A stretch of DNA of 64,000 nt from Anaeramoeba flamelloides (GCA_027625915.1 JANTQA010000063.1:124001-188000), one strand, 5' to 3'; positions 1-10,640 are shown, counted from the first letter of the stretch. The notes: generated from the sequence alone by a model not told the origin. Numbers and translations: made by a program.

Positions 1-2047
1 CATTTGAAATGAGAAATCTTGTTTTCTTTATTGTAAAGAAAAAAAAATATAAAATTAATAAAAACCGTTGAACAGTGTGAATTGGGAAAATAACTTTTAC
101 ATTTTATTGATAACTCTTTATACATGCCAAATTTTTGTTCTTTAAAGTCCCGTTTACAATATACAGAGGCAGTAATTCATCTGATTATTTTATTGGGATT
201 ATTTCTTTCATTCATTTATTTTCTTTTTTTTATTTGTTACATGTATCAATCCAATAATTTTCTTACAGAATTCCTATATCTAGCCCAATCGAAATCAAAC
301 TTAAACTGTTTCCATTTATACACTGGTGGATTATTTTCAAATTTTTTTCTTCTTATCTTGTTTTATCATTTTCCAACTGTTCAATATCTGATAAATAAAA
401 AAAAAACAAAAAATGGAAAATTGAATATATAAAATGAAAACCACTAATAAGTAATATTCGTCATTAACAATCAAATTCAATAATTTGATGATTTGAGAGG
501 TATGTGCTATTTTACTTGGAAAAGAGTTTAGATCCTCAATAAAAAAATAATTGATTATTTTTTTTATAAATATGATAAAGTTGTTTTGAAGTGTGATCAA
601 AAGAATTTTAATACTGATAAATTCACAAAAATGTTGTTAACTTTTTTGTTCACTTTCTAATTTTTGAAAATGATTTTAAGAGCTTTGAAGAAAGAATTTT
701 ATTATTCAAAATATAAAGAAAGTTTGTTAATTACTGTTAATTGTAAAATAAAAAGATCAAAATTTCCATTCACCTTTCCAAAAAAACACCTCTCAATAAT
801 TAAAAAAATCATCAAAGACCTTAATTCTAAAAGTTAAATAAATCATTTAAACTGATTTTTTGAAATAAAAAATTGAAATTGTACATGATTTAAAAACCCA
901 TTTTTATGGAAAACTGAATGAAAATATTGTTCCATTTTTTTACAACAAATAGTAATTGGTAAAAAGCGGGCTAAGGGTTCGAAAAAACAATTTGAAAGTT
1001 GATTTATTAGAAATAAAAAAAGTAAAATTGAACCAATGCAGTTAATACTTTTTTTGAATTGATCAGTAAATTCCAAAAAAAGTTTATTTGATATTTTTTA
1101 AATGTTGAAAAGAAACTCTTAAATACTTGTTTGTCACACTTTTTTAAAATTGCTCTCTAGGTACTGATAAATTTTAAAAAAAATTTTAAACTTTTTGGGT
1201 CAATTTCCATCTTTCTGAATCTTGTAAACCAACTGTTAAAACATTTTTTTTTTCCAACTAAAGTCTTGTTGTTTATTAATTTGCAAGTTTTCTTTGTATT
1301 TTGAATAATAAAATTCTTTCTTCAAAGCTCAAAAAAACCTTTTCGAAAATAGGAAAGTGAATATAAAAGCTAAAAACATTTTTAAGAATTTATCAGTATT
1401 TAAAATATTTCCTATCAAAGAACATTTCAAAAATAAACTTTTTGCGAGTGTACCTTTGCCTTTAAACAAATAAAATTCATTATTCCAAAAAAGCAAAAAA
1501 ATTGCAAAATTGAAATCGAACTGAGGACATGAAAACCATATTCTGAATTTATCAGAAAACATCAATCTTACAGGAGGAAGATCTCGTCGCTGATTATTTT
1601 TTTTAATTAAATAAAGGTTTAAAAATTCTTTTTACGAATTTGGAACTTTTTGAGAGAATTTTTTGTATTTCAAAAGTATTAACAAATTTTGTTTGATAAA
1701 ATTTCAAACAATTTCTTAAGAAACAGCAAAATTTATTAAGTATAATTTCTGGTATTTGTCATGCTTGAAAAACATTCGTATATATTAGATTTCACAAAAA
1801 TTTTTTTTGAATAAGATTTGGTTTGTTATGATTATTTCCAATATAAAAAATCCTAGAAAAATTTTAAAAATAAAAAAATATTAAAATAATGTTTAAAAAG
1901 AGAGTTCCTTTATCTATGATATTTTAATTTTTGGATTTTAAATTTGGTAGAAAATTGTTTCATACAAGTTAAAGGAAGAAAAAAATAAGAAAAATCTAAA
2001 TATTTTTCATCAGCTCCAATAACAACGAACAAAAAAATTTAAATCAA
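1..2047. other. Intergenic, no supported gene
   Basis: This stretch is AT-rich and repeat-like. Its short open frames are low-complexity and share no family signature, so I call no gene. The only structure I can support is the long inverted repeat at about 555-1425, listed separately. Sequence near 505-570 also resembles parts of the 43.2-43.5 kb region, which suggests old dispersed repeats. Confidence 0.6.
555..1425. repeat. Long imperfect inverted repeat (foldback)
   Basis: The stretch around 600-720 recurs as its reverse complement around 1288-1405. The best part of the match is a near-identical ~39 nt block around 680-720 and 1288-1327 that contains GAGCTTTGAAGAAAGAATTT. Similarity continues outward, weaker, to about 555 and 1425. 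The ~570 bp between the arms has no coding signal. It looks like a decayed foldback or MITE-type element. No clean target duplication could be assigned. Confidence 0.7.
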
Positions 2048-2576
2048 TTATTTAAGTTTGACTGCAAATTTTCTTTGTGGATAATGTTTTTCACGTTTCT
2101 TTTGTCTTTCAGTTTTTGCAAGTGCGTATTTTAATGGAAGTCTTCTTCTGATTGCTCTTGTTCTTTTTTTACGAAGATCAAGTGGCATATGTTTGTATGA
2201 TTTGAATTGTTCTCTGTTTGCTGCTTTTCTTTTTTGGTTGATTACAGTTAAAACACGTGCAATGTCTTTTCGAACTAATTTTCTGTTTGTTAGATAGATG
2301 GTGGTTTTGAAAAAAAACAAAAAAAAAAAAAAAAAAAAAAATTGAAAAGAAATGAAAAAGCAAAAAAAATTTTAAATAAAAATTATCACTCGACTAAAAA
2401 TTATAAAAAGAAAAGAATTTGCTGTGGTTAACTTACATTTTTGGTAATTTGGAAGCATTTGAAGAAGAAACTTTGTTTACACGTAATTGCCAAAGTTCAG
2501 TTTTAAGTTCTTCAAGTTGTTTATTTAATTCTTCTCTGTTTTTTTCTCGTAATTCTCTTACTTTTAATTTTCCCAT
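2048..2576 (-). CDS. RPL35: Ribosomal protein uL29 (RPL35), two exons
   Basis: This is the large-subunit ribosomal protein that sits near the polypeptide exit tunnel. Exon 1 is complement 2437-2576 ([18 protein letters not shown]...), and exon 2 is complement 2048-2282, ending in TAA. The intron at 2283-2436 (154 nt) has a GTAAGT donor and a CAG acceptor and carries a 23 nt T run on the coding strand. Joining them gives 124 residues, against 123 in human RPL35. The joint restores the conserved [22 protein letters not shown] region, followed by PLDLRxKKTRAxRRRL and a basic C-terminus ending KFAVKLK. The unspliced exon-2 frame opens further upstream, but that part is intron. The gene is head to head with RPL38, 498 bp away. 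Confidence 0.97.
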
Positions 2577-3074
2577 GATAAGATCGTTTCTTTAATTTTT
2601 GAAAATGTTTTGTTTTGTTTTTGTGTTACAATTTAAAGAATTTGGTTTTAGGAAAGGAACAAAATAATAAGATTAAAAAAGAAAAAAAAATAAAATAAAT
2701 AAAAAAAAAAAAAAAAATTAAAAAAAGAAAAAGAAAAAAAGAGTTTTTACGAAATGTTAAAAAATGATCCTTGGATCCTCAAAAAAGTGAAACTTCAAAT
2801 CTTAAACACCTAAAACTTGTTATGATATCTTGTGGTATTTGCTAAGCAATGTTTTAAAGAAGAGATACTAAATTTCATTCATAATTTCGATGAGAAGAAG
2901 CTCTAATCAAGTTAAAGTTTCTCAAGATCTTAATATAGATTTGGGTGAGTTAATGTGATTTCTTTTTATAGATATACTGCAAATGTTCTAAATTCTTTAA
3001 GACAATAATAACAGAGTGATCCGTTTTGAGAATTTCATTTTTTTAAAAATATACTCAAATTCAAAAAAATACAA
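2577..3074. promoter_or_regulatory. Divergent intergenic region between two ribosomal protein genes
   Basis: These 498 bp separate the start codons of RPL35 (minus) and RPL38 (plus) and must hold both 5' UTRs and promoters. The part next to RPL35 is A-rich on the plus strand. The middle (about 2770-3010) is less simple and is the likeliest place for shared elements. I recognise no TATA box or named motif with confidence. That it works as a bidirectional promoter is inferred from the layout only. Confidence 0.5.
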
Positions 3075-3572
3075 ATGGTTTGTCAAATCTTTTAATAAAA
3101 CAAATCTTTTTCAAAATAAATCTCAACAAAACAAATCTTCACCAAATACCTAAACTCTTGTAACAACTCTTTTTTTTATTTTTATTTACCTTTTCTTTTT
3201 AATCACAAAAGCCAAAAGAAGTTAAACACATCAAAGAATTCATGAAACTTAGCAAAAAAGAAGATATGAAATGTAAGTTTAGTTTTTGAAAGATCCAATT
3301 TTTTTTCTTTTTTTTTTTTTCATTTTACTTTTTTTGCTTTATTTTCTTTTTTTCTTATTAATTTATTTTTTTTTTTCATAAATTTTTCTTTTATTTTTTT
3401 TTGTTTTTTAGATGTTGTTGTCAAAAAACTTGGAGAAAATGGAAGAAAGTTCAAACTCAGAGGAAGCAAATACCTTTATACATTCAAAATTTATGATGAA
3501 GACAAAGCCAAAAAATTACAAGACGGACTTCCAATTGAACTTGAAAAAAGAGGACCACTTTTCAAAAAATAA
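3075..3572 (+). CDS. RPL38: Ribosomal protein eL38 (RPL38), three exons
   Basis: This is a small protein of the 60S subunit. Exon 2 (3212-3272) reads PKEVKHIKEFMKLSKKEDMK. Exon 3 (3412-3572) continues YVVVKKLGENGRKFKLRGSK and then YLYTFKIYDEDKAKKLQ, ending TAA. These match the family pattern PRKIEEIKDF ... KFKxRxSRYLYTLxIxDKEKAxKL. Intron 2 (3273-3411) has GTAAGT and a T-rich tract before AG. Exon 2 starts at the residue after the initiator Met, so exon 1 should contribute only ATG. The ATG at 3075-3077, followed directly by GTTTGT, fits, and the same donor is used in the giant gene at 32722. The total is 74 residues, against 70 in human. Exons 2-3 are certain; the one-codon exon 1 is an inference. 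Confidence 0.9.
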
Positions 3573-3758
3573 ATTCTTTGGGAATTAATCCGTCAACTTA
3601 AATTAGAGATTCGTTAATTCTCGAATACCTCTTTTAAGTCAAAACATTATATTCATCTCTTGAATTTTTAACAAAAATACAAACCTACACAAACAAGTAT
3701 TTTTTTTCTTTTAAATTAGAAAAAATAAAAGAAATCGTCAAACAAAACAGTTACTATT

Positions 3759-3759
<1 letters not shown>

Positions 3760-3790
<31 letters not shown>
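3760..3790 (+). other. 31 nt poly-T tract downstream of RPL38
   Basis: This is an uninterrupted T run starting 188 nt after the RPL38 stop. A comparable run lies 171 nt after the stop of the Q-rich gene, on its coding strand. It could help 3'-end formation or termination, or it may be a simple homopolymer expansion. Function is not shown. Confidence 0.3.
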
Positions 3791-3791
<1 letters not shown>

Positions 3792-4383
3792 ATTTTATTT
3801 TTGGTTTTACTCAAAAAGCTCACAGACCAATTGATTATCAACACTACCTCACAACCATGAAAAAATTCTCATCTGGACAAATTAAACCTTTGTAAATTTT
3901 TCACTTTTTAATAACCTCATTTCAAATAAAACTAATTGGTTTAAAAAAGATCTTTGATCTGAAATTATTTTTTGTGATATTTTTGAATTAAAGTTAAAAA
4001 ATCTCGGTTCTAGGTTCTATTAAGATTTTTTTCAATTTTGAAAGTAAAAAATTTGAATAATTTTTTTCTACACAGTAAAGAGGTTATTTTATTATCGTTC
4101 AAAAGAATTTTAAATTGAATAAATATCTTTCATATAGAAAATCAATTATTTGCACTATTAAAGAATTAATTACTTTAACTTTGATAGAATTATTTATTTT
4201 TTTGATTAATTTAAAATATTTTTTATTTGATTCTTCAGTTAGGTTTATTTCAAAAAGTAAAAAAAAACCGCTGTTAGATTTTCCAGAATTTAAAAGAATT
4301 GAGTAAAATCTTTGATTTTTTTTGTATTCTTTTGAATTCTTGAAAACCTAGGCATTCTACGGACACTTTTCTTTTTTTTTTTT

Positions 4384-4470
4384 TTTAAATTTAAACATAA
4401 AAAAAAACCCTAGGCGCCCTAAGGAACTTACCGGGCGCCTTTGTTATGCTTTTTATGTTTTAATTTAAAG
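4384..4470. repeat. GC-rich hairpin inside a larger foldback
   Basis: Positions 4412-4419 (AGGCGCCC) pair perfectly with 4433-4440 (GGGCGCCT) around a 13 nt loop. Outside this, 4387-4403 (AAATTTAAACATAAAAA) is the approximate reverse complement of about 4450-4467 (TTTTTATGTTTTAATTT), so the whole ~85 bp can fold on itself. The G+C core stands out sharply from its surroundings. It may be a miniature foldback element or a structured RNA; I cannot tell which. Confidence 0.65.
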
Positions 4471-4499
4471 AATCAAATATAATCATAGATTTTGCTCTA

Positions 4500-4700
4500 T
4501 TGTTTTGAATTCCAGAAAACCGCTTTTAATTTTTCTTGAGTTTTCTGTTCATAAGTGAAGTGTTCTAGGTTTTTTTTACTTTTTGAAATAAACCGAAATT
4601 TTTTTAAATTTTCTGTTTATTTCAAAAATTAAAAAAAACCTAACGAAAATCGATAGATTTTACTATTAAAACAGAAAACCCCAAGAAAAGCTAGGCACTA
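4500..4700. repeat. Foldback repeat, copy 1 (CTAGGTTTTTTTT family)
   Basis: The inner arms are 4565-4593 (CTAGGTTTTTTTTACTTTTT and on to GAAATAAAC) and 4614-4642 (its near-perfect complement, ending AAAAAAAACCTAA). Outer arms also pair: TTTTTCTTGAGTTTTCTGTT around 4530-4550 with AAAACAGAAAACCCCAAGAA around 4670-4688. A second copy lies at 48557-48742. Shorter related pieces occur near 4230-4290 and 28050-28150. The family therefore looks like a dispersed foldback MITE. Confidence 0.65.
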
Positions 4701-6690
4701 ACAGACATAGTATATTAAACCTTAGTAATGTTTTTTTTTTTATTTCAGTTTGATCAGATAAATAGAGCATTTTCAAAACTATTAGTTATTATCTCATCAA
4801 AGTAAATATCTCAAAGTTGAATTAAACAAAAAATCATATTCAATGTACTTTATAATATTTTAACCAAAAAAAACAAACACCTGTTAATTTAACTAGTGTG
4901 ATAAATTTATATAAGATAAAAAACACATTTATTGAAAATTCACAGCTTATAACAACATTATAGATTGGTAGTTTAAATTACTAGGCAAATTTGAATACAT
5001 GGGATTGTTAAAACAACCTATAAAAAGTAAATTCAAGCAAAATATAAAAAAATCAAAAAGAAAATTCTTGAAAACATAAAAAATAATAAAAGAGAACATT
5101 AGCCTAGTTTAATGAATTAATATAAAATAAAATTACATATCCAAAGCAACGAGTAAGTTTTTAAAATAATAATTTGTTAACAGAACAATATAATTTTATC
5201 TGTCTATGGCCTCGAGAAATTTAATATATATATATATATATATATATAAACTGCACTTTTTCTCAACTTGAGAGTTTTAATGATCAAGGTATTACTTTTA
5301 ACTTGAATTGATTCAATAGTTTTAAGATTTTGGAGTTCTATAATATTTATTATTGCAAAAATGAACTTTATTAACAGTGATCAAATGATAATTGAATTAT
5401 TTGATAAATTTATAATTTTCAATTTTATTTTTTTATACTAGTGATACCTTGTTCTAATATTTTGGAATTTTCATCATTTTTTTATCAATGTGCAAAAACA
5501 ACACCTAATTAATATTAATCCATATATGGATACTAAAAAAGAGACGGGAAACGTTAAATAATAATAATAATAATAATAATAGATATTATAAATAGAAGCG
5601 ATTTGAATTTAATTTCGAAACATTGTAATAAATAATAAAAACACCCTTCCAAAAATTTAGACACCCCCCAAAATCAAAAATACACAATAAAATCTCTTTT
5701 TTTTGTTTTTTTTTCAAAAATTGCTTTTTAGTCAGGTTCCTGATATTTAAAAATTGTATTCAACAAAATATAGACAATTAAAAGAAAAGAAAATAAAATC
5801 AATATATATATATATATATACAAACTTTGTTCCGGTCAAAATTTACCAATATATTTTTCAAAATTATCATTTTTTTTTTTAATCTAAATTTGAAAAACCA
5901 ATAAAAATTACAAAAAATAATAAAAATCAAAGAATAGCTTACACTTACAAGAAATACAACTAATAAGTCAATGTTTTTTTTTTAATAATAGTAAAACTCA
6001 AATTCTTAGTTCTGCACTATTATAAAAAAACAAAATTGTGCATTTTGATATCCAATTGAAGATTATTAAAAATTGAATAGAAATAAATATCATTTATCTA
6101 CAATCATTTTTACTATTTCAATAACTATAAATAATATATTTTTAAGTAAAAATTATATAAATTCGTACACCCAGTGCTACACTCTGAGAGTCGTGGAATA
6201 CCAATTTATAATCACGGAATGTCTAATTTTTATCTATAATTGAGAATAATTCTATAGGGTTTTTGCACCTCCTGTGTATTCAGGACTCGGGTAGTTTCTA
6301 TTTGGTCATGAAAATGATAATTTTATTTTTTATACATATTTAATTATTATTCTTCTTCTCTTTTTTTTTTGATTAGATGATTTTTCTTTAATTATTCCTT
6401 TCTCTAAATAAATAAATAAAAAAAAATAAAATATTTTCACCACTTCAACCATCAACCTTACAATAATAACAAAAAAAAAATTGGAAATGAATTAGTTATC
6501 AAAAAATAATTAAAATAAAAGTAAAAAACAAAATGTGAAAAATTGATTTAAATTTTGAAATTTTCCAAAAATAATTTTTTCTTCATATCAATTTAAACCC
6601 GTGAGACACATATAATTCATACCCCCACAGCTGGACCAATTTGACTGGAAAATGGTTTTTATATATATATATATATATATAGTATATATA

Positions 6691-6905
6691 TAAACCCCGT
6701 TCCAAAAATTTGGACACACCCAAAATCAAAAATAGGTAAAAATAAAACCCAATTTATTGTATTTTTCCAAACCTACTATAAAAAAACATTTAAGTTACAT
6801 AGTATTAATGTTTTATTAAGTAATCATTTTAATCCATACAAATGAAAAAAATATAAAACTCAAAAATAAAAACAGATGTGTCCAAAATAATGAAACGAGC
6901 TGAAC
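6691..6905. mobile_element. Tc1/mariner-like MITE (~210 bp)
   Basis: The left end, CGTTCCAAAAATTTGGACAC, is mirrored by the right end, whose complement reads CGTTTCATTATTTTGGACAC. The sequence between has no coding potential. The ends resemble those of the Tc1-like relic at 59435-60502 (CAATTCCAAAAAATGGGACA), and a solitary similar end occurs near 5643. This is a non-autonomous derivative by structure; the superfamily is inferred from the ends. Confidence 0.6.
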
Positions 6906-8198
6906 AAAAAATGTATTGGTAAATTTGTTGAAATTTCACCAACAATTGTTGATCGATTAAATGTTAAGATACCATCTACCAATTGTATGTTATTTTCAAA
7001 TTTAAAACACTCAACACTAACCTTCTATCAACCATTGAAAAAAAAATTCGAGATCTAACCAAACAGATTACATAACTGGAAAAAAGGAAATGAAAACAAA
7101 ACAAAAAAGACAAAAAATGAAATAGTTTGTAAAATCAAAATTCTTTCCAATTTGAATTTAAAGTGCAGTAATGATGTTCTTTTCACTGTTTAAACTGTTT
7201 CCAAATTTTTGGAATCTAGTTAATATAAACATCGAAAATAAAAAAACAAAAAATTTCATGGGAAAATTGATGAAAGTCCAAGAACAATTATTGATCAATC
7301 AAGGAGTTAGATATGACAAACAGATTTTATACAATTTTTCTGTTTATCTGAACTCAATTTCCCCACTAAACCAATCATATTGTTTTTATTATAATGAAAC
7401 AAGTTAGATTCTTGAAAAAATGAAAAATAAATTAATAAAAAATTTTCAATTTTCCATATTTTTTCCAATTCTCAAATAGAATTATCTAATTTCTCACCAT
7501 TTGTTTGGTCTGTTTTTTTTATTTCATTTCTAAAACTAGAATATGATAACACGTTGAAAAATTACTTATTTTTTACAATTTATATTTCAACATTCTGATG
7601 ATTTATTACAGAAATAAATTAAAAGTTGAATAAAATTATCTTTTTATCAAATTTTAATATTTTCTATTACATAAATAACAAAATTATTAAAACAAAAAAC
7701 ATTACCCTCCAATTGTAATCCGTTTTATTTACTTTTATACACACACAAATAATATTTTTTCATTATTTTTTTATTCAAAACCAATGCAAATGGTCTTTTT
7801 TTTTTTTGTCAATATATCCTTAATTAAATTAACTACATACTATATCTTATTTTGGCAAACCAGAATGTTTAAAAGTTTTTGGTGTTACCACATCTGTTAG
7901 TTCAAAACACTTCAATTAGATTCAGACAAGTTATATTTCCACTGTTTAGCTGTTTTTTACTTAAGATCTGATCAGATCAAGTTTAGTAGTACAAGATCTA
8001 ATCCTGAACAAGTTTCCCAATTTTATAAATGATTTTTTATTCCTTTTTTACATCCCCTCCATTCACTTGTACAAAAAAAAAAAAAATGGGGTCGGAAATC
8101 AAAATAACTTATAAAAGGGAATTTGGAAAAAGTAAAAAGCGGAAAAAATAAAAAACTACCAAAGTATATGGTTCTTCAATTATTCAGATAAGTACTGC

Positions 8199-8226
<28 letters not shown>
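8199..8226 (-). other. 28 nt homopolymer downstream of the Q-rich gene
   Basis: This is an A run on the plus strand, so a T run on the coding strand of the Q-rich gene, 171 nt past its stop codon. It mirrors the tract after RPL38 in kind and distance. Any role in 3'-end formation is conjecture. Confidence 0.3.
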
Positions 8227-8230
<4 letters not shown>

Positions 8231-8396
8231 TTTATTGGAAAGGCAAAATAATAATTTTATTAAATTATTAAAGGTATGTTATTATTATAACATTATATTT
8301 AAAAATAATATTAATAGATATAAAAGAAATATATTATATTATGCGAAATTTATAAATATATTTTCTATAATAATATGACAAATTTAGGATTTATGA

Positions 8397-10640
8397 TTAA
8401 TACTTAAAACCATTTGATTGGTTTTGGAATTGATTTGGGATTATTGGTTGATTTCTAGGAATTTTTGATTCATAGAATAAGATTTGACCATTTTGGAATG
8501 AATTTTGATTTTGATAACCACTGTAATTATTGTTAATGTTATTAAACCCACCACCACCACCACTATTGTTATTATTGCTATTAGTATTATAATTACTATT
8601 ATTATTAAAATGGCTATTGTTATTGTTATTTCTGTTATTAACATAAACCGGCATATTTCCCGTGTTTAGTGTGTTCATTCCGCCCAAATTACTATTAACC
8701 CACTGGTTATTTCCTTGATATTGCATTGCATTTGTGCTCATTTGATTAGTATTTTTGTTCTGATCATAATTTTTAATTATTCTTCTCTTTTTATAATTTG
8801 AAGAATTCTGTTTGCTTGAATTTTTTTTTTTTTTTGATTGAAATTTAGGCTTTATTGTTCCCTTTTTGAGTTTTGAAACAAATAATTTGATAAGATGGTT
8901 AAAATCTTGCAAAACTCGATTTTGAGAAGCAAACCTTACATTGTATTTCACATCACCAATTTTTGTTTCGATATGATTAGTCCAATCTATATATTGGTGA
9001 ATCTTCTTATTAATTGTCTTGAGCTCTTCGTCAAGGTTAACATATATATACAAAAGTTCTGAAACCTTTTTAATTGACGCCATACAAGAATGGAAAGTGG
9101 AATTTGGGTCACTGACCATGATGGTACTTAATTTGATCCCATTAATTTCAGTTCCTACATTTTCGAGAAAGGTTTTCATGTGTTCCATTTTTGTTTTTAA
9201 TTTTACAATCTCATCAGTTTTGAGATGTAAACGATAACCAAATTTTTCTTCACTATTATCATTTTTTTGTTTGCGATCATTTGATTTCTTAATCTCCTTT
9301 CTTTGAGAATTCTGTCGTTTTCTTACAATAGGCTGTTTGGGTTGAAAATTTTGTTGTTCTAAAGGCGGTAAATTGATGAAAGGCAATGGCGGGTAAGGTA
9401 AATTTGAATTTCTTAATTTAGAATCAAGAGGCTGTTGAGAAAAAGATTGAATCTCTTGTTGCTGGTTCATTTGTTGCCGCCGTTGCTGATGTAATTGTTG
9501 TTGAGTGTTCTTTTGAGATTGCTGGAATGTCTTTTTTGGTTGAAATTTTTGTGGTTGATTCAATTGTTGTTGTAATGGTTGCTGTTGAGGTTGTTGTTGC
9601 TGTTGAAATTGCTGTTGAGATATTTGTTGATTTGGCTGTTTGTTTAATTGTTGATATTTTTGTGGGGTTTGTTGGTAATGGATTGTTTGTAATGGTTGTT
9701 TTTGGTTGAAATTATTGATTTGAGGTTGGCTTTTTTGAAATTGTTGTTTTGGCTGTTTGATTAATTGTTGGTTAGGTTTTTGTTGTTGTCTTTGGAATTG
9801 TTGTTGTTGATTAAATTGTTGTTGTTGTAAAAAATTTTGTGTAGGTAATTGTGGTTGTTTGTTTAATTGTTGATATTTTTGTGGGGTTTGTTGGTATTGG
9901 ATTGTTTGTAATGGCTGTTGTTGTTGTTGTTGGTTGAAATTATTGATTTGAGGTTGGCTTTTTTGAAATTGTTGTTTTGGCTGTTTGATTAATTGTTGGT
10001 TTGGATTGAGTTGTTGTCTTTGGAATTGTTGTTGAGGAATTTGTTGATTTGGCTGTTTGTTTAATTGCTGATATTTTTGTGGGGTTTGTGGGTAATGGAT
10101 TGTTTGTAAAGGTTGCTGTTGTTGTTGTTGTTGTTGTTTATTTTGTTGTTGAGATATTTGTTGATTTGGCTGTTTGTTTAATTGTTGTTGTTGGTGGTGG
10201 AAATTGCTGGTTCTAGGTAAACTTTGCTGAACTTGCTGTGTGGGTTGCCGTTGTTGATTCGGTTGTTGTTGTAAAAAATTTTGTGAAGGTAATTCTTGTT
10301 TTTTTGGTTGTTGCTGCTGTTGCAATGAAAGTGTTTGTTGTGGAGGAAATTTTTGAGATTGAGATCCTTGCTGAAACTGTTGTTTAGGTTGTTGTATTAT
10401 TTGTTGGGGCTGTTGAGATTGCTGTAGTATTCTGAGTTGGGGAAACGTGTTTATTTGTGGCTGTGGTTGTTGGTATGGTTGAATTAAAGGCTGCTGATAT
10501 GTTTGTTGTGTTAATTGGTTTATTTGATAGCTTTGTTGTTGTGGAATTTGATTAACAGTTGATTGAAAGGTTTGTGATTGTATTGGGTTCTGATAATTCG
10601 GGTTTGAGTTTATTTGCTGGTTCCAGATATTAGTATTCAT
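8397..10640 (-). CDS. Glutamine-rich protein with a helical central segment (unknown function)
   Basis: The product is 747 residues. The start is the Met of MNTNIWNQQINSNPNYQ: the frame stays open upstream to 10913, but that part is T-rich and reads as hydrophobic junk. Residues 1 to ~440 are dominated by Gln with Pro, Lys and Asn. They contain three in-frame repeats of about 66-73 residues built on QTPQKYQQLNKQP. Residues ~465-598 are the only ordinary-complexity part. They look alpha-helical, with a coiled-coil-like flavour and a basic tail (KKKKNSSKQ, YKKRRIIKNY) that may be a nuclear signal. The C-terminus is Asn/Gly-rich, with a GGGGG stretch. The architecture recalls Gln-rich transcription coactivators, but I identify no family and assign no function. 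Confidence 0.85.
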   Translation of the reverse strand: MNTNIWNQQINSNPNYQNPIQSQTFQSTVNQIPQQQSYQINQLTQQTYQQPLIQPYQQPQPQINTFPQLRILQQSQQPQQIIQQPKQQFQQGSQSQKFPPQQTLSLQQQQQPKKQELPSQNFLQQQPNQQRQPTQQVQQSLPRTSNFHHQQQQLNKQPNQQISQQQNKQQQQQQQQPLQTIHYPQTPQKYQQLNKQPNQQIPQQQFQRQQLNPNQQLIKQPKQQFQKSQPQINNFNQQQQQQPLQTIQYQQTPQKYQQLNKQPQLPTQNFLQQQQFNQQQQFQRQQQKPNQQLIKQPKQQFQKSQPQINNFNQKQPLQTIHYQQTPQKYQQLNKQPNQQISQQQFQQQQQPQQQPLQQQLNQPQKFQPKKTFQQSQKNTQQQLHQQRRQQMNQQQEIQSFSQQPLDSKLRNSNLPYPPLPFINLPPLEQQNFQPKQPIVRKRQNSQRKEIKKSNDRKQKNDNSEEKFGYRLHLKTDEIVKLKTKMEHMKTFLENVGTEINGIKLSTIMVSDPNSTFHSCMASIKKVSELLYIYVNLDEELKTINKKIHQYIDWTNHIETKIGDVKYNVRFASQNRVLQDFNHLIKLFVSKLKKGTIKPKFQSKKKKNSSKQNSSNYKKRRIIKNYDQNKNTNQMSTNAMQYQGNNQWVNSNLGGMNTLNTGNMPVYVNNRNNNNNSHFNNNSNYNTNSNNNNSGGGGGFNNINNNYSGYQNQNSFQNGQILFYESKIPRNQPIIPNQFQNQSNGFKY
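9640..10130 (-). repeat. In-frame tandem repeat within the Q-rich gene
   Basis: The block encoding QTPQKYQQLNKQP recurs with landmark positions near 9651, 9870 and 10069, a period of about 219 and 199 nt. The units also share IKQPKQQFQKSQPQINNFN in the first two intervals. Both periods are close to multiples of three, so the frame is kept. This indicates recent duplication by unequal exchange or slippage. Confidence 0.8.

Larger units (their letters stand above)
3573..8396. other. Intergenic with foldbacks, MITEs and microsatellites
   Basis: No protein gene is supported here. After RPL38 comes a 31 nt T run (3760-3790). Foldback structures lie at 4384-4470 and 4500-4700. TA microsatellites sit near 5225-5249, 5802-5821 and 6659-6681, and an AAT run near 5560-5580. 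A Tc1-like end lies at about 5643-5690 and a ~210 bp MITE at 6691-6905. A less AT-rich patch at 6165-6300 is discussed as a possible structured RNA. The open frame at 7171-7407 has no family signature. Confidence 0.55.
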
